Source: Methanomicrobia archaeon
Lineage (GTDB): Archaea > Methanobacteriota_B > Thermococci > Methanofastidiosales > NM3
Assembly: GCA_030603445.1 (NCBI GenBank)
Contig: JAUVXU010000011.1
Span: 1 to 62,446 of the forward strand
Direction of reading: 5' to 3'
DNA: 62,446 bases
A program made the position numbers and the translations under genes. Positions 18,482 through 27,931 of the stretch are shown one piece after another (position 1 is the stretch's first letter; each line of letters begins with the position of its first letter). Below the pieces are notes generated by a model, which searched no databases, was not told the origin of the DNA, and was given only the letters and a program-made list of their open reading frames with translations.

Positions 18482-18512
18482 TTTTTATTTTTATTTTTAT
18501 TTTTTTTTCTCC
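18482..18512 (+). terminator. T-rich transcription terminator
   Basis: A run of TTTTTATTTTTATTTTTATT and further T residues starts right after the stop codon of the secreted protein gene, typical of archaeal oligo-T termination. It separates convergent genes. Confidence 0.6.
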
Positions 18513-18562
18513 CAATACAGAGATATTTGTGGCAGAAACGATGAAGAAAAGCTTTTACTTAT

Positions 18563-21500
18563 TTACTCTTGAAAATTAGGTACAATCGGAAGCATTATTG
18601 TAAATATCGTCCCTTCCCCTTCCTTGCTTTCTACATTTATCTTCCCGCTATGGGCTTTTACTATCTTTTCCACGATCGCAAGCCCAAACCCGTTTCCGGA
18701 AGCAGACGTTGTATATCCTTTTTCAAATATTCTCCCCATCTCTTTTGAGGATATCCCTTTCCCGTCATCCTTAACACTTATCGTGTGCCAATCTCCTTTT
18801 CTTATGTATTTTACCTCTATCTTTTTTGGCTTTCCGTGCTCGATAGCATTTATAAAAAGATTTTGGAAAAGCTGCTTGCATCTTTGTGGGTCGCATTTTA
18901 TTGCCGGGAGGTTGTCTGTTATAAAATCCATATTCTTTGGGATGATTATCTTTGCAATGCCGCCAATAAGGACATTCAAATCCACATCCGAGATATAGCT
19001 ATTAGCTTTTCCAGCGTTTGCAAGTGCGAGGTTTCGTCGTATGAACTCATCAAGTGTATCTATCTGTTTAATGATCTTTGTACTCATCTCAGTTTCATCG
19101 CCTTCTTTAAGCAGCTCCGCATATCCCTTTATCACCAAAAGGGGATTTCTGATGTCATGAGCAGTTGTGTGCGCAAATTCTGATAGCTCTTCTCTTTGCT
19201 GTTTGAGGAGATTTTCTGCTTTCTTCCGTTCTGTGATGTCTCTGACGTTGCCCCGATACCCTAAAATTCCCCCATCTTTGTCCCCCCAGACACTAGCAGT
19301 AAAAAGACAGTTTATCTTTGCGCCGTCCTTCTTTTTCAGTTCCAATTCATAGTTCTTTACAGAACCATTTTTCTCTACTTCTTTTTGAAATTTGAACCTG
19401 TCTTTTGGAGCAATATATAGATTTAAGGCGTTCATGCCTATAAACTCCTCTTTGGTATAACCAAGAAGTTCCAAAGCAGCCTCGTTGGCATCAATGATCT
19501 CGCCTTTAACAGTGGCGGTCCATATGGCATCCCTCGAATCCTCAAAAAGGGTGCGATATCTTTTCTCGCTTTCACGCAGCGCATCCTCTGCCCGCTTTTT
19601 CTCCGTGATGTCTATACCAACTCCAAAAAAGAAGTCATATTCGCCATTTTCCTTAAAAACAGGCTTTCCATGCCATTCGGCCAATAGTTTTCTGCCATCT
19701 TTGGTCAGCAAATGATTTTCATTCAGGGTCGCTTCACTAAACTTCACCAGCTTCTTAAAGACGTTGGACAATATCTTACGATCGCACTCTGGAACAAAGG
19801 TAGTTAGATAATCTTTACCTGTTACTTCTTCTTTAGTGTATCCCAGTGTTCGAAGCATACTTTCATTCATCATTATGGTCTTGCCATCTGCGCTGATAGC
19901 AACGAAGAAAGTAGGAGAAGCCTGAACTAAAGTATCGTTGAAATTCCTTTCTTTTCGCAGCGCTTCCTCTGCTTTCTTCTGTTCTGTGATATCTCTTGTT
20001 ACAAAAAGCATCTGATTCCCCACTAGATTTACAGTAACCTGAAGGTGATGCCAATTTCCTGATTTATCTCTATGACGATGTTCTATACTCTCAGAAATAT
20101 GTTGTTCTTTTCCTGTCAAGAGTTTTTTAGCCTTCGCACTAATATATCTTCTTAACATCTGAAGCAACTTCTTTTTATCATCAGAATGGACAAAATCAAA
20201 ACATGGTTTGCCTATTAGTTCTTCAGGTTCGTATCCTGAAAGCCTACACGAAGGGCTCACATATGTGAAAACTGGGTTCAGACAAAAAGTGGCTAAAGAG
20301 ATCGTGTCATTCGTATTTTCAGCTATGAGACGATACCGTTCCTCACTCTCCAATAACGATTCTTCTGCTTTTCTTCGTTTCTCTTCCAACTCCATCATAT
20401 GAAGGGAAAACGCAACGTCGCCGGCAACTTCGGTCAAGAGCCCTTTTTCCTCCTCATTAATGGTCATGCCTGGCGCAAGCATTATTGCAAGCAGCCCGAA
20501 AAGCTCGTTTTCATGCTCGATTCGCATTATTGCAACGCCCTCTTCGGGATGGGAGCCTTTGAAAAAGCAGTCTTCGCACTCATCACCCCTGTCATAAAAT
20601 AACATGACGTCCTCTTTTTTTGATAGCGCTTTCTTGATACAGTAGGGGTGATTTCCTGCCAGCATCTCTTTTGAGAAGAGGGAAATATATTTTTCAAAGC
20701 CTGCGCCTTTGATAACGGGAAAATATTTGTCATCCTTTAAGAGCCCAATCCATGCTGCGGTGTAGCCCCGTGTTTCTATGAGTGTATCGCAGGTCTTCTG
20801 GAGAAGGGCGTTTTTGTTTTTTTCCTTGACGACCATCTGATTGACATTTCGTATGGCCTTAAGAACGCTGTTTAGATGTTCGATGCGCTTGCTTATTCTC
20901 TTCTCTTCTGTTATATCCAAAAAGGACGCCACACTTCTTTTCGTTCCCGGTATCATTCCAACAGATAGGAAAATGTCCCTCACGCCTCCGTCCTTAGTCA
21001 CGAATTGAAACTCATATTCGCTTGGGGCACTTTTCCCATCGACCCTTCTGTTCCGATGGTACTTTTTCATTCGCTCCAAATCGTCTTTTGTGACAAACTC
21101 TGTCCATTTTTTCCTGTTTTCCACTTCTTCCTTGGTATAACCACTAAGTTCTTCAAACTTCGAGTTTACAAGCGATATCGTCCTGTCCTCTTCAAGTATT
21201 ATGATGGCAGTACTTGCTGTTTCAAAAATAGTTCTATATTTCTTTTCAGCCTCTTCCTTTTGTATGCTAATTTCGAAAAGCTCCACATGCCTTAATATAG
21301 AGTTGTATATCCTGTCGTAGCCTGCAAGTACGACATCCTTTGTGAAGTAGTCGTTTGCCCCATGAACAAATGCTTCCCGGGCCACTTGCTCGTCGCCTTG
21401 TCCTGTCAGAAATATGATGGGTACACTATCATTTATCTTTCTTATCTCTTTTAGGCAGTCAAGGCCGTTCCCGTTGAAGATCTGGTAGTCGCAGACTATG

Positions 21501-21673
21501 CAGTCGTAGCTGTTTTTATCCATTTTTTGAAGAGCCTCTTCAACAGATGCCACGATATCAAATAATAGTTCTTCGCAATCCTTCTTTTTGGCAATCCTGT
21601 TTATCTGAAGCTGAAACATCTCAGAATAGTCGAAATCATCTTCTACATGAAGGACTTTAAGTAATTTAGGCAT
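18563..21673 (-). CDS. Hybrid sensor histidine kinase: REC, multiple PAS, GAF, HisKA, HATPase
   Basis: A 1036-residue soluble sensor kinase without membrane spans. An N-terminal receiver domain (1-130) has the acidic pocket VEDD and phospho-acceptor Asp62 (CIVCDYQ). PAS domains follow at about 145-265, 440-565, 575-690 and 695-815, with a GAF domain at about 275-430. The HisKA helix holds the phospho-His839 in TTAHDIRNPLLVIKGYAELL. The ATPase domain shows an N-box (FQNLFINAIEHG), G1 (DDGKGIS) and G2 (GFGLAIVEKI). A receiver at the front instead of the end suggests the kinase is regulated by an upstream phosphodonor or reads its own state. No response regulator gene lies nearby. It is clearly paralogous to the 908-residue kinase at 28793. 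Confidence 0.93.
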   Translation of the reverse strand: MPKLLKVLHVEDDFDYSEMFQLQINRIAKKKDCEELLFDIVASVEEALQKMDKNSYDCIVCDYQIFNGNGLDCLKEIRKINDSVPIIFLTGQGDEQVAREAFVHGANDYFTKDVVLAGYDRIYNSILRHVELFEISIQKEEAEKKYRTIFETASTAIIILEEDRTISLVNSKFEELSGYTKEEVENRKKWTEFVTKDDLERMKKYHRNRRVDGKSAPSEYEFQFVTKDGGVRDIFLSVGMIPGTKRSVASFLDITEEKRISKRIEHLNSVLKAIRNVNQMVVKEKNKNALLQKTCDTLIETRGYTAAWIGLLKDDKYFPVIKGAGFEKYISLFSKEMLAGNHPYCIKKALSKKEDVMLFYDRGDECEDCFFKGSHPEEGVAIMRIEHENELFGLLAIMLAPGMTINEEEKGLLTEVAGDVAFSLHMMELEEKRRKAEESLLESEERYRLIAENTNDTISLATFCLNPVFTYVSPSCRLSGYEPEELIGKPCFDFVHSDDKKKLLQMLRRYISAKAKKLLTGKEQHISESIEHRHRDKSGNWHHLQVTVNLVGNQMLFVTRDITEQKKAEEALRKERNFNDTLVQASPTFFVAISADGKTIMMNESMLRTLGYTKEEVTGKDYLTTFVPECDRKILSNVFKKLVKFSEATLNENHLLTKDGRKLLAEWHGKPVFKENGEYDFFFGVGIDITEKKRAEDALRESEKRYRTLFEDSRDAIWTATVKGEIIDANEAALELLGYTKEEFIGMNALNLYIAPKDRFKFQKEVEKNGSVKNYELELKKKDGAKINCLFTASVWGDKDGGILGYRGNVRDITERKKAENLLKQQREELSEFAHTTAHDIRNPLLVIKGYAELLKEGDETEMSTKIIKQIDTLDEFIRRNLALANAGKANSYISDVDLNVLIGGIAKIIIPKNMDFITDNLPAIKCDPQRCKQLFQNLFINAIEHGKPKKIEVKYIRKGDWHTISVKDDGKGISSKEMGRIFEKGYTTSASGNGFGLAIVEKIVKAHSGKINVESKEGEGTIFTIMLPIVPNFQE

Positions 21674-21738
21674 AAGAATACAATTGCGTATTAATATTTA
21701 AGTCTTAAAAACATTTCGTTTTAAATAAAAAAGAGCCC

Positions 21739-22857
21739 TTAACAGCCTAACACATGCTTTCTTGCGGCAAGCCTATACCCGCAAACCACACTAACATAAC
21801 CACAAAACGCTTTATCAATGGCGGGGTCCCCCGTATCAACGAAAAGTTGGGGTGTCTGTTGCAGCTTATACGGCGTGCCGACAACAATTACATTCTCTTT
21901 TCCAATCATCCTTAAAACCTCTGCGCTTATCTGATGATTACCGCGCCCGAAGATAAAACCTTGCGCCCCCAGCGGACTAACGATTATTTTTGCACTTACA
22001 CCCTGTACAAGATATGCGAGTATATCCTTTTCACTTGCATCCTTTTTCAGCAGTCGCCCGTTTTGTACAAGATCAATGCCAAGAAGCGTCTTTTCTATCC
22101 CTAATACGTCTGCTATGACTTTTGTGGTAGAACCCACGCCAAGGATATAAAGTGAGCCATCGGCCATAAACTCTGCTGCAAAGTGGGCTATGTGCTCTTT
22201 TGACTGCTGTTCGTTCTCAGAATAGTAAGCACATTTTGGGGCCTGAATAAGTGTTGGTGTGTAAAGCGCTTTTGCATATCCAAAAAGCTTCCTGTCAAGC
22301 TTCCCGCACCTATACTTCTCCTCATCGATATCAAGTATTGCAGCCTCTCTGACAGAAGCCTTTCCATTGATATAATCCAAAAACACCTTTGCGGCCGCAT
22401 GCGGGGTGAGCGCAAATACACTTGAGTACATCTTAACGCCTGATGGCACGCCAAGAAGCGGTACGGTACCGTCCACAACAGATAGTATGTCTCGCGCCGT
22501 CCCGTCCCCTCCGCAAAAGACTATAGCATCAACGCCTTCTTCCAAGAGCCTTTCACACGCATTTATGGTATCAAAACTAGTTGTGGAATCAGAAGATTCA
22601 TAAATTATCTCATAAGAAATACCGGCACCCTCAAGCACGGTCTCTCCCATCTTACCAGAGCATGTCAAAAATATTGCATCATTCTTATCCATAGAAGTAG
22701 AAAGATATGCAAGCATGTCAAAAGCCCTCTTTGGGGCGCGTGGTGCGGCGCCTAATTTAATAGCGTCCCCTAACGCGACGCCGTCTGTGCCTTTTAAGCC
22801 CACTGCACCGCCCATGCCTGCAATCGGGTTAACTATGAACCCTATCTTTTTTGCCAT
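21739..22857 (-). CDS. ATP-NAD kinase family protein
   Basis: A 372-residue protein of the COG3199-type NAD kinase-like family. The N-terminus (IGFIVNPIAGMGGAVGLKG) and GGDGT (116-120) are the nucleotide-binding motifs shared with NAD kinases and diacylglycerol kinases. A central GVPSGVKMYSSVFALTP stretch is typical of this subfamily. The C-terminal region carries the GRGNHQISAEVLR motif. NAD kinases phosphorylate NAD to NADP; for this branch the true substrate is less certain. The gene follows trpB2 by 18 bases and is probably in one operon with it, although no functional link is evident. Confidence 0.85.
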   Translation of the reverse strand: MAKKIGFIVNPIAGMGGAVGLKGTDGVALGDAIKLGAAPRAPKRAFDMLAYLSTSMDKNDAIFLTCSGKMGETVLEGAGISYEIIYESSDSTTSFDTINACERLLEEGVDAIVFCGGDGTARDILSVVDGTVPLLGVPSGVKMYSSVFALTPHAAAKVFLDYINGKASVREAAILDIDEEKYRCGKLDRKLFGYAKALYTPTLIQAPKCAYYSENEQQSKEHIAHFAAEFMADGSLYILGVGSTTKVIADVLGIEKTLLGIDLVQNGRLLKKDASEKDILAYLVQGVSAKIIVSPLGAQGFIFGRGNHQISAEVLRMIGKENVIVVGTPYKLQQTPQLFVDTGDPAIDKAFCGYVSVVCGYRLAARKHVLGC

Positions 22858-22875
22858 TTCAATCTTTTTCCTTAT

Positions 22876-24243
22876 TTATCTTTGATTGACCTTTGGGAGC
22901 CTCTTTAATGCTTGTTGTATAAGTTCCAAAGGATACTCGTAGTCTATCATGGAGCCATCAAAGTACGCGTCGTATGCTGTCATATCAAAGTTCCCATGGC
23001 CGCTGTTGTTAAACACTATTGTCTTCTCCTCACCGGTCTTCTTGCACCTTAGAGCCTCCTCTATAGCAGCCTTTACCGCATGCGCAGACTCCGGGGCAAC
23101 AACATGCCCTTCTGTTCTGGCAAATGTGACCGCAGCCTCTAAAACCTCTGTCTGGTGGTATGACTCTGCCCTTATCACGCCTTCTTTCACAAGCTTTGAT
23201 ACAAGGGGGCTGTCGCCGTGGTAGCGAAGGCCTCCTGCATGAATTGCTGGCGGCATGAAGTCATGGCCTAGTGTATACATCTTCGTAATAGGCGTTAGGC
23301 CGGCAACGTCGCAGTAGTCGTACTCATAAAGCCCTTTTGTAAGCGTTGGACATGCCATTGGTTCAACTGCTACTATCTCCGTATCAGGATGCGTCTTTTT
23401 GTACTTGTCGCGGGCAAATGGGAACGCCATCCCTGCAAAGTTCGACCCACCGCCGACACATCCTATGACAGTGTCAGGGTACGTATCTATCATCTCAAAC
23501 TGCTTTTGTGTCTCAAGACCTATTACGGTCTGATGCATGCACACGTGATTTAAAACTGACCCAAGCGAGTAGTTCGTGTTGCTATGCGTTGCTGCATCCT
23601 CGATTGCCTCGGATATGGACGCACCAAGGCTTCCTCCTGTGTTAGGATACTTCTTAAGCACTGCACGCCCTGCCTCAGTAAGATTTGACGGACTTGGGAT
23701 GCATGTTGCCCCCCATGCCTGCATCAGGCTCTTTCTGTAAGGTTTCTGGTCATAGCTTGCGCGAACCATGTAAACGGTACATTCTATATCAAAGAAACTT
23801 GTTGCAAATGCTAGTGCAGATCCCCATTGCCCCGCGCCTGTTTCTGTTGCGATACGCTCAACACCCTCTTTCATATTGTAGAATGCTTGGGGTATTGCCG
23901 TGTTTGGCTTATGGCTGCCTGCAGGGGAAACGCCTTCCCACTTGTAGTAGATCTTAGCAGGGGTCTTTAGATGTTCCTCAAGGCGTTTTGCACGTATCAA
24001 TGGAGAAGGCCTCCATATGCGATAGATATCACGTACCTCTTCGGGTATCGTAATATAGCGCTCGCTGCTGACCTCTTGCTTTATAACTTCCATAGGGAAA
24101 ATAGCAGCAAGTGCATCAGGTGTCACAGGCTCCATCGTCTTGGAATCTATAGGCGGGTCCAACGGCGTCGGAAGGTCGGCCTGAACATTGTACCACTTCT
24201 TTGGCATATCGTTCTCATCTAATACTATCTTTGTTGGTGTCAT
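22876..24243 (-). CDS. trpB2: TrpB2-type tryptophan synthase beta chain-like enzyme
   Basis: A 455-residue PLP enzyme of the TrpB2 branch (TIGR01415), longer than classical TrpB. It condenses indole and serine to tryptophan. The cofactor lysine is Lys112 in [15 protein letters not shown], and a glutamate in [15 protein letters not shown] follows in the TrpB manner. The phosphate loop is [12 protein letters not shown] near residue 237. There is no trpA or other trp gene nearby, which is usual for TrpB2, thought to salvage indole. Two TGTACA boxes lie 66-81 bases upstream of the ATG, beyond a TATA-like element, which predicts control by a TrpY-like regulator. The downstream NAD-kinase-like gene is likely cotranscribed. 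Confidence 0.94.
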   Translation of the reverse strand: MTPTKIVLDENDMPKKWYNVQADLPTPLDPPIDSKTMEPVTPDALAAIFPMEVIKQEVSSERYITIPEEVRDIYRIWRPSPLIRAKRLEEHLKTPAKIYYKWEGVSPAGSHKPNTAIPQAFYNMKEGVERIATETGAGQWGSALAFATSFFDIECTVYMVRASYDQKPYRKSLMQAWGATCIPSPSNLTEAGRAVLKKYPNTGGSLGASISEAIEDAATHSNTNYSLGSVLNHVCMHQTVIGLETQKQFEMIDTYPDTVIGCVGGGSNFAGMAFPFARDKYKKTHPDTEIVAVEPMACPTLTKGLYEYDYCDVAGLTPITKMYTLGHDFMPPAIHAGGLRYHGDSPLVSKLVKEGVIRAESYHQTEVLEAAVTFARTEGHVVAPESAHAVKAAIEEALRCKKTGEEKTIVFNNSGHGNFDMTAYDAYFDGSMIDYEYPLELIQQALKRLPKVNQR

Positions 24244-24290
24244 AGTAAACTCTCCATTGCAATAATATAATTATAATAGAGAAAATAATG

Positions 24291-24324
24291 TATTATATAA
24301 AGCTTTTGTGTACAAAAATGTACA
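24291..24324 (-). promoter_or_regulatory. trpB2 promoter with two TRP boxes (TGTACA)
   Basis: Two copies of the palindrome TGTACA lie at 24309-24314 and 24319-24324, ten bases apart, one helical turn. On the minus strand a TATA-like TTTATATA lies just downstream (about 24293-24300). TGTACA is the known binding box of the tryptophan regulator TrpY in Methanothermobacter, where it controls the trp operon and trpB2. Confidence 0.65.
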
Positions 24325-24448
24325 TAATTTTTTATAAAAGAATTTATTACCATATCTTAATATATGGGCCATATAACGCGCAAATCGGGACAAAATTTAA
24401 GAAGTTTGAATACATATGTTCTTAGAATCATTTTTTGGGGGGAAAAAT

Positions 24449-25078
24449 TTGAATAAGAAGATTCTAGCTATATCAGCCATACTAATCCTGTTGATGTCCA
24501 CAGGGCTTGTGATGGCAAAAAACGATAAAAATAAAGATAAATGTACAACCTGTACAACCATACAAAGCGGGGAGTTACTCACTAGTGCTGGGGATGTAAT
24601 TACAACAGGGTTCGATGAATGGGGATACAACTATCAAGCACATATGTTCGAAGGAGGGTATTGTGATGCATATCGTAACGCTGCATGGTGCCAACCTTAT
24701 AAGGATATAATGCTGATAATGAAGTGGAACGACGCCTGGCTAAGCAACAAAGACTGTGATGGGGATGGTCTGCTCGATCGCTACTACGGTTTTGACAGCT
24801 ACATCGGATCAGGTGCTTGGTGCACAAATCATCAATTCGGAAGTTATGAAGAAGACGGAAAGATATATCGTTGGAACTACTTCGTTAAAATAGTTGCAGC
24901 GCCTGCAGATGCATACGCAGAAGGAGGCATCTGGTATACTGCAGATGGAAATGAGATTGGTCCTGTGATATGGGGCGCATTCGCTATAATACAACAAGTA
25001 TATAACGACACAGGCACAGGAGAACATGGATTAGAATATCTTTCGCCTGTTTCAGCAGGACTTGGGCACTATAAGTAA
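24449..25078 (+). CDS. Secreted hypothetical protein
   Basis: I place the start at the TTG at 24449, six bases after a GGGGGG ribosome binding site; the ATG at 24416 lacks such a site. This gives 209 residues with a good signal peptide (KKILAISAILILLMSTGLVMA). The mature protein has a CTTCTT motif, four more cysteines, many aromatics, and an Asp-rich NKDCDGDGLLDRYYG segment of the calcium-binding type. It is probably an exported metal-binding protein. The family is not recognised. A T-rich run directly after the stop (25085-25110) probably terminates the transcript. Confidence 0.7.
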   Translation: MNKKILAISAILILLMSTGLVMAKNDKNKDKCTTCTTIQSGELLTSAGDVITTGFDEWGYNYQAHMFEGGYCDAYRNAAWCQPYKDIMLIMKWNDAWLSNKDCDGDGLLDRYYGFDSYIGSGAWCTNHQFGSYEEDGKIYRWNYFVKIVAAPADAYAEGGIWYTADGNEIGPVIWGAFAIIQQVYNDTGTGEHGLEYLSPVSAGLGHYK

Positions 25079-25084
25079 ACAAGC

Positions 25085-25110
25085 CCTATTTTTCTCTTTC
25101 TTTTTTTATT
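25085..25110 (+). terminator. T-rich terminator
   Basis: CTATTTTTCTCTTTCTTTTT and following T-rich sequence lies just after the stop codon at 25078; a short CCCC/GGGG hairpin lies further on near 25157-25172. Typical archaeal oligo-T termination. Confidence 0.5.
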
Positions 25111-25273
25111 ATTAACACTTTATTTTCTAAGAAGTTACCACGCCCAAGAAGCATTTCCTTCCCCTGTTTTTGGGGTTATAGTAGAATATATCATTGAAGT
25201 ATCCCCAAACTTCCACTAAAGGGTATTTACGCAAATAGCAATAGTTAATAAAGCGCATGATTAATCTATATGG

Positions 25274-26461
25274 ATGAATCCATCGTGGATAGGCTTCTTT
25301 CTTTCAATAGCAGTGCTTCTAATAGCATCGAGAAAAAATCTCTCGCTTGCCTTAATCTCTGGAAGCATAGTGCTTGGATTAGCAACACTTTCACCAGCAG
25401 ACACTATAAAAAGCATCACAGAAACGCTGACATCCCCTCCTGCACTGCTGCTTTCTTTTGCAATGGGCCTGTTTCCTGTGCTTGGAGTCGTACTACAAAA
25501 GACGGGAGCACTTGATGACCTAATAGACAATCTGCGTATTAAAAAGAAAGTATTTTTACCATTTTCCGCCGCATTTATAGGTTTGCTCCCAGTTCCAGGC
25601 GGGGCGTTAATCTCTGCACCATTAATTAAGAAGGCCGCAGGCAAGCTGCCACAAGAAAGAAGCTTTATTATTAATATCTGGTTTCGCCATGTGCTTATCC
25701 TTATCTACCCATTGTCCCCCTCCCTTCTAGTGCCGGCCAAGATGGCAAACGTCAACGTATATGAGGTCATTCCATTCCTATTCCCATTCTTTCTTCTGAT
25801 GATTGCACTTGGCTATGTCTTCTTATTAAGGGATATAAAAGAAGAGAATACCAAGAGCAAATATGATAAACGAAAGCTCGTAATTCCTATTGCAATACTT
25901 TTAATGCCCCTTGTTTTGGATATTGCGTTAAATGGCGCCTTTCACATAAAGCCAAGGGAACTTACAACATTTGTTGCCGTTCTCTGCGCACTAATAGCCG
26001 CAATAATTATAGGAAAGCTTGATGGCAAAAAGGCACTTGATGCAATAAAGGAATCAAAGCCTTGGAAGTTTGTGCTCATAATACTTAGCATGTTTATGTA
26101 TATTGACATCTTCATCCTCTCAGGCATTGGGGAACTAATCTCAACTCTCAATGTCCCGATTATCGTTCTTTGTGTTATAATAGCATTTCTTCTGGCATTT
26201 GTCACAGGCAGAACGCAGCTGTCCGCATCAGTTATAATCCCTGCATACCTGGGGATAAGTGCAGCATCCTCAATGCCTCTTGTGATATTTGCACTAACAT
26301 TTGTAAGCATCTTCTTAGGATATCTAATCTCTCCTCTGCATCCTTGCATATCTATGTCGCTTGAGTACTTCGAAACATCACTTGGCAGCGCATTAAAGGC
26401 AATGGCCCCAATGACATTAATTGCCCTTTGTGTCGCTTTCCTGCTCTTCGCCTTCGTCTAG
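25274..26461 (+). CDS. DUF401 family membrane permease
   Basis: A 395-residue polytopic protein with about ten spans. It matches the DUF401 family (TIGR00529), related to GntP/CitMHS-type anion permeases. Recognisable parts are LLPVPGGALISAPLIKKAAG near residue 100 and, near the C-terminus, GYLISPLHPCISMSLEYF, in which the ISPLHPC stretch is characteristic. The substrate is not known. It ends by overlapping the 3' end of the convergent TrmB-like regulator by 45 bases, an unusually long overlap that includes the last 14 codons. The convergent pair may be functionally linked (regulator and transporter), but this is an inference. Confidence 0.85.
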   Translation: MNPSWIGFFLSIAVLLIASRKNLSLALISGSIVLGLATLSPADTIKSITETLTSPPALLLSFAMGLFPVLGVVLQKTGALDDLIDNLRIKKKVFLPFSAAFIGLLPVPGGALISAPLIKKAAGKLPQERSFIINIWFRHVLILIYPLSPSLLVPAKMANVNVYEVIPFLFPFFLLMIALGYVFLLRDIKEENTKSKYDKRKLVIPIAILLMPLVLDIALNGAFHIKPRELTTFVAVLCALIAAIIIGKLDGKKALDAIKESKPWKFVLIILSMFMYIDIFILSGIGELISTLNVPIIVLCVIIAFLLAFVTGRTQLSASVIIPAYLGISAASSMPLVIFALTFVSIFLGYLISPLHPCISMSLEYFETSLGSALKAMAPMTLIALCVAFLLFAFV

Positions 26462-27208
26462 TAGCGCGCTTGTTTCCTTAAACGCCAGTTCCATGGCTTT
26501 ATCAAGCATAAAACCCATCTCGAAGTTTTGCATCTCAAGGAATTTTATCTCGCAGCCATCGCACGTTGCTTGCGATGTTGGCAAAGCGATAAGGATGTCC
26601 TTGTTATCAAAAAAGAGGAGCCATATGGGGGGTGTAAATGGCAGCGTGCGCACATTGAACTGGCCTGTCATTGTATGAATGAACGCTAAAAACTTGGCAT
26701 CAGAAAGCAACGGTTGCTTTACAAACAATGTGGCGCTAAAGAAACGCTTGCTCTTATGCGAGGCGATTGTTTCAAGGGCGGAGATGCTTGAAAATCCGAT
26801 AACGCCTGCTAACTGCTGTGTATGCCCCATATATGCTTCCACCCGGTCCAGGAAACGATTCCATCCATATCCAACGCTTATCGTTGGGGTAAGTATTGTA
26901 TCTTTCTCATGGGAAATGGCCTTAAATGCACCCTTTAAATCATCTATACGGCGTTTCTGTCTTGCAATTTGAGTATCAAGGCGCTCATCGATATTGGTAA
27001 CATAAAAAAGGGCTGGGCGATGCGAGGTCTTAAGCATCCACCCGCCTTCAACTAGATCTGAGAGGGTGTCATAAATCCGAGAATATGGTACCTGTGAATC
27101 CTCTGAAAGGGACTTTGCACTCGCCTTTTCCATGCGTATTGCTGAGATTAGTACTCTTGATTCATATTCAGTAAGCCCAATAGCCTGCAACTCATCCTCT
27201 ATGTTCAT
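26417..27208 (-). CDS. TrmB-like transcriptional regulator
   Basis: A 263-residue regulator. The N-terminal winged helix (LQAIGLTEYESRVLISAIRM, then SQVPYSRIYDTLSDLVEGGW) is the TrmB signature. A coiled segment (DTQIARQKRRIDDLKGAFKA) dimerises, and the C-terminal 150 residues form an effector domain. TrmB proteins control sugar uptake or central metabolism in archaea. The gene is divergent from the ferredoxin-cupin operon and convergent with the DUF401 permease. The promoter gap between it and the ferredoxin gene is only 73 bases and contains a palindrome, so it probably controls that operon and itself. The ligand is unknown. Confidence 0.88.
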   Translation of the reverse strand: MNIEDELQAIGLTEYESRVLISAIRMEKASAKSLSEDSQVPYSRIYDTLSDLVEGGWMLKTSHRPALFYVTNIDERLDTQIARQKRRIDDLKGAFKAISHEKDTILTPTISVGYGWNRFLDRVEAYMGHTQQLAGVIGFSSISALETIASHKSKRFFSATLFVKQPLLSDAKFLAFIHTMTGQFNVRTLPFTPPIWLLFFDNKDILIALPTSQATCDGCEIKFLEMQNFEMGFMLDKAMELAFKETSALLDEGEEQESDTKGN

Positions 27209-27258
27209 ATATTAATTATACCACTAATACTATATTAAAGTTATGAAAATATTATTAA

Positions 27259-27276
27259 AGGGTTACACTAGACCCT
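27259..27276. promoter_or_regulatory. Palindromic operator candidate AGGGT-N8-ACCCT
   Basis: AGGGT TACACTAG ACCCT lies 6 bases before the ATG of the ferredoxin gene, about 25 bases after a TATA-like TATATTAAAG (27231-27240). It would cover the transcription start, a repressor position. The nearest regulator is the divergent TrmB-like gene. Confidence 0.45.
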
Positions 27277-27281
27277 AGCGT

Positions 27282-27914
27282 ATGAAAATTCACAAAATTA
27301 TACAATACATCACTCTTACTGCATTTCTTCTTTTGATGGTCTACTCGATGAAAGAAAAAGGGGAGCCTTTGCTAATAACACTGATGCTTTTGCTATCAGC
27401 GGGATCTATAGTTTACGGGAAGCTCTTTTGCGGATATTTTTGCCCTTTCCACGCATTTGACAAAGCATGGGGTGCGATATTATCTAAGTTAGGCATCAAA
27501 AGGGTGCAGACGCCATCCATATTTAAGAAGGCATATGTGTGGGTGCCGATAGCCACCCTTATGCTTGCATTGCTAATTGTAAAGGCATCCGCACCGTACA
27601 CGCACATAAAGATCAAGTTTCCCATATTGCTTGTCGCATTTGTTGTGCTAGCAATATTTGCGCCAGCTCTGTGGCATCGCTACCTATGCCCCTTTAATCT
27701 GATAATGAAGCTGCCATCCATATTTAGAGTTGGGGCACCAACAATAGATCAAAGCTCATGCAATCACTGCAAGCTATGCAAGAAAACATGTCCCACAGGT
27801 GCCATAATAGAAAAGGAAAAAAATAAGATAATAATAGAGGATAGCAACTGCATCCTGTGTTACCAGTGCGAAGATGTCTGTAAGCAGGAAAGCATAAAAA
27901 TAAGGGGCACATAA
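27282..27914 (+). CDS. Membrane 4Fe-4S protein, NapH/NosR C-terminal type
   Basis: A 210-residue membrane ferredoxin. Two N-terminal spans lead to CGYFCPFHAFDKAWG, then two more spans and YLCPFNLIM, the paired CP motifs of NapH-type proteins. The C-terminal domain binds two 4Fe-4S clusters: CNHCKLCKKTCP and CILCYQCEDVCKQ. Such proteins pass electrons from membrane carriers to periplasmic or cytoplasmic redox enzymes. Here no terminal reductase is adjacent; two cupin genes follow after 17 and 13 bases. The electron donor and acceptor are unknown. Expression is likely controlled by the divergent TrmB-like protein. Confidence 0.9.
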   Translation: MKIHKIIQYITLTAFLLLMVYSMKEKGEPLLITLMLLLSAGSIVYGKLFCGYFCPFHAFDKAWGAILSKLGIKRVQTPSIFKKAYVWVPIATLMLALLIVKASAPYTHIKIKFPILLVAFVVLAIFAPALWHRYLCPFNLIMKLPSIFRVGAPTIDQSSCNHCKLCKKTCPTGAIIEKEKNKIIIEDSNCILCYQCEDVCKQESIKIRGT

Positions 27915-27931
27915 TAAAACAAGGTGAAGAT

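Noticed and set aside
22876-24243. Classical tryptophan synthase beta chain (TrpB1)
   Set aside because: The length, the extended N-terminus and the absence of trpA fit the TrpB2 branch.
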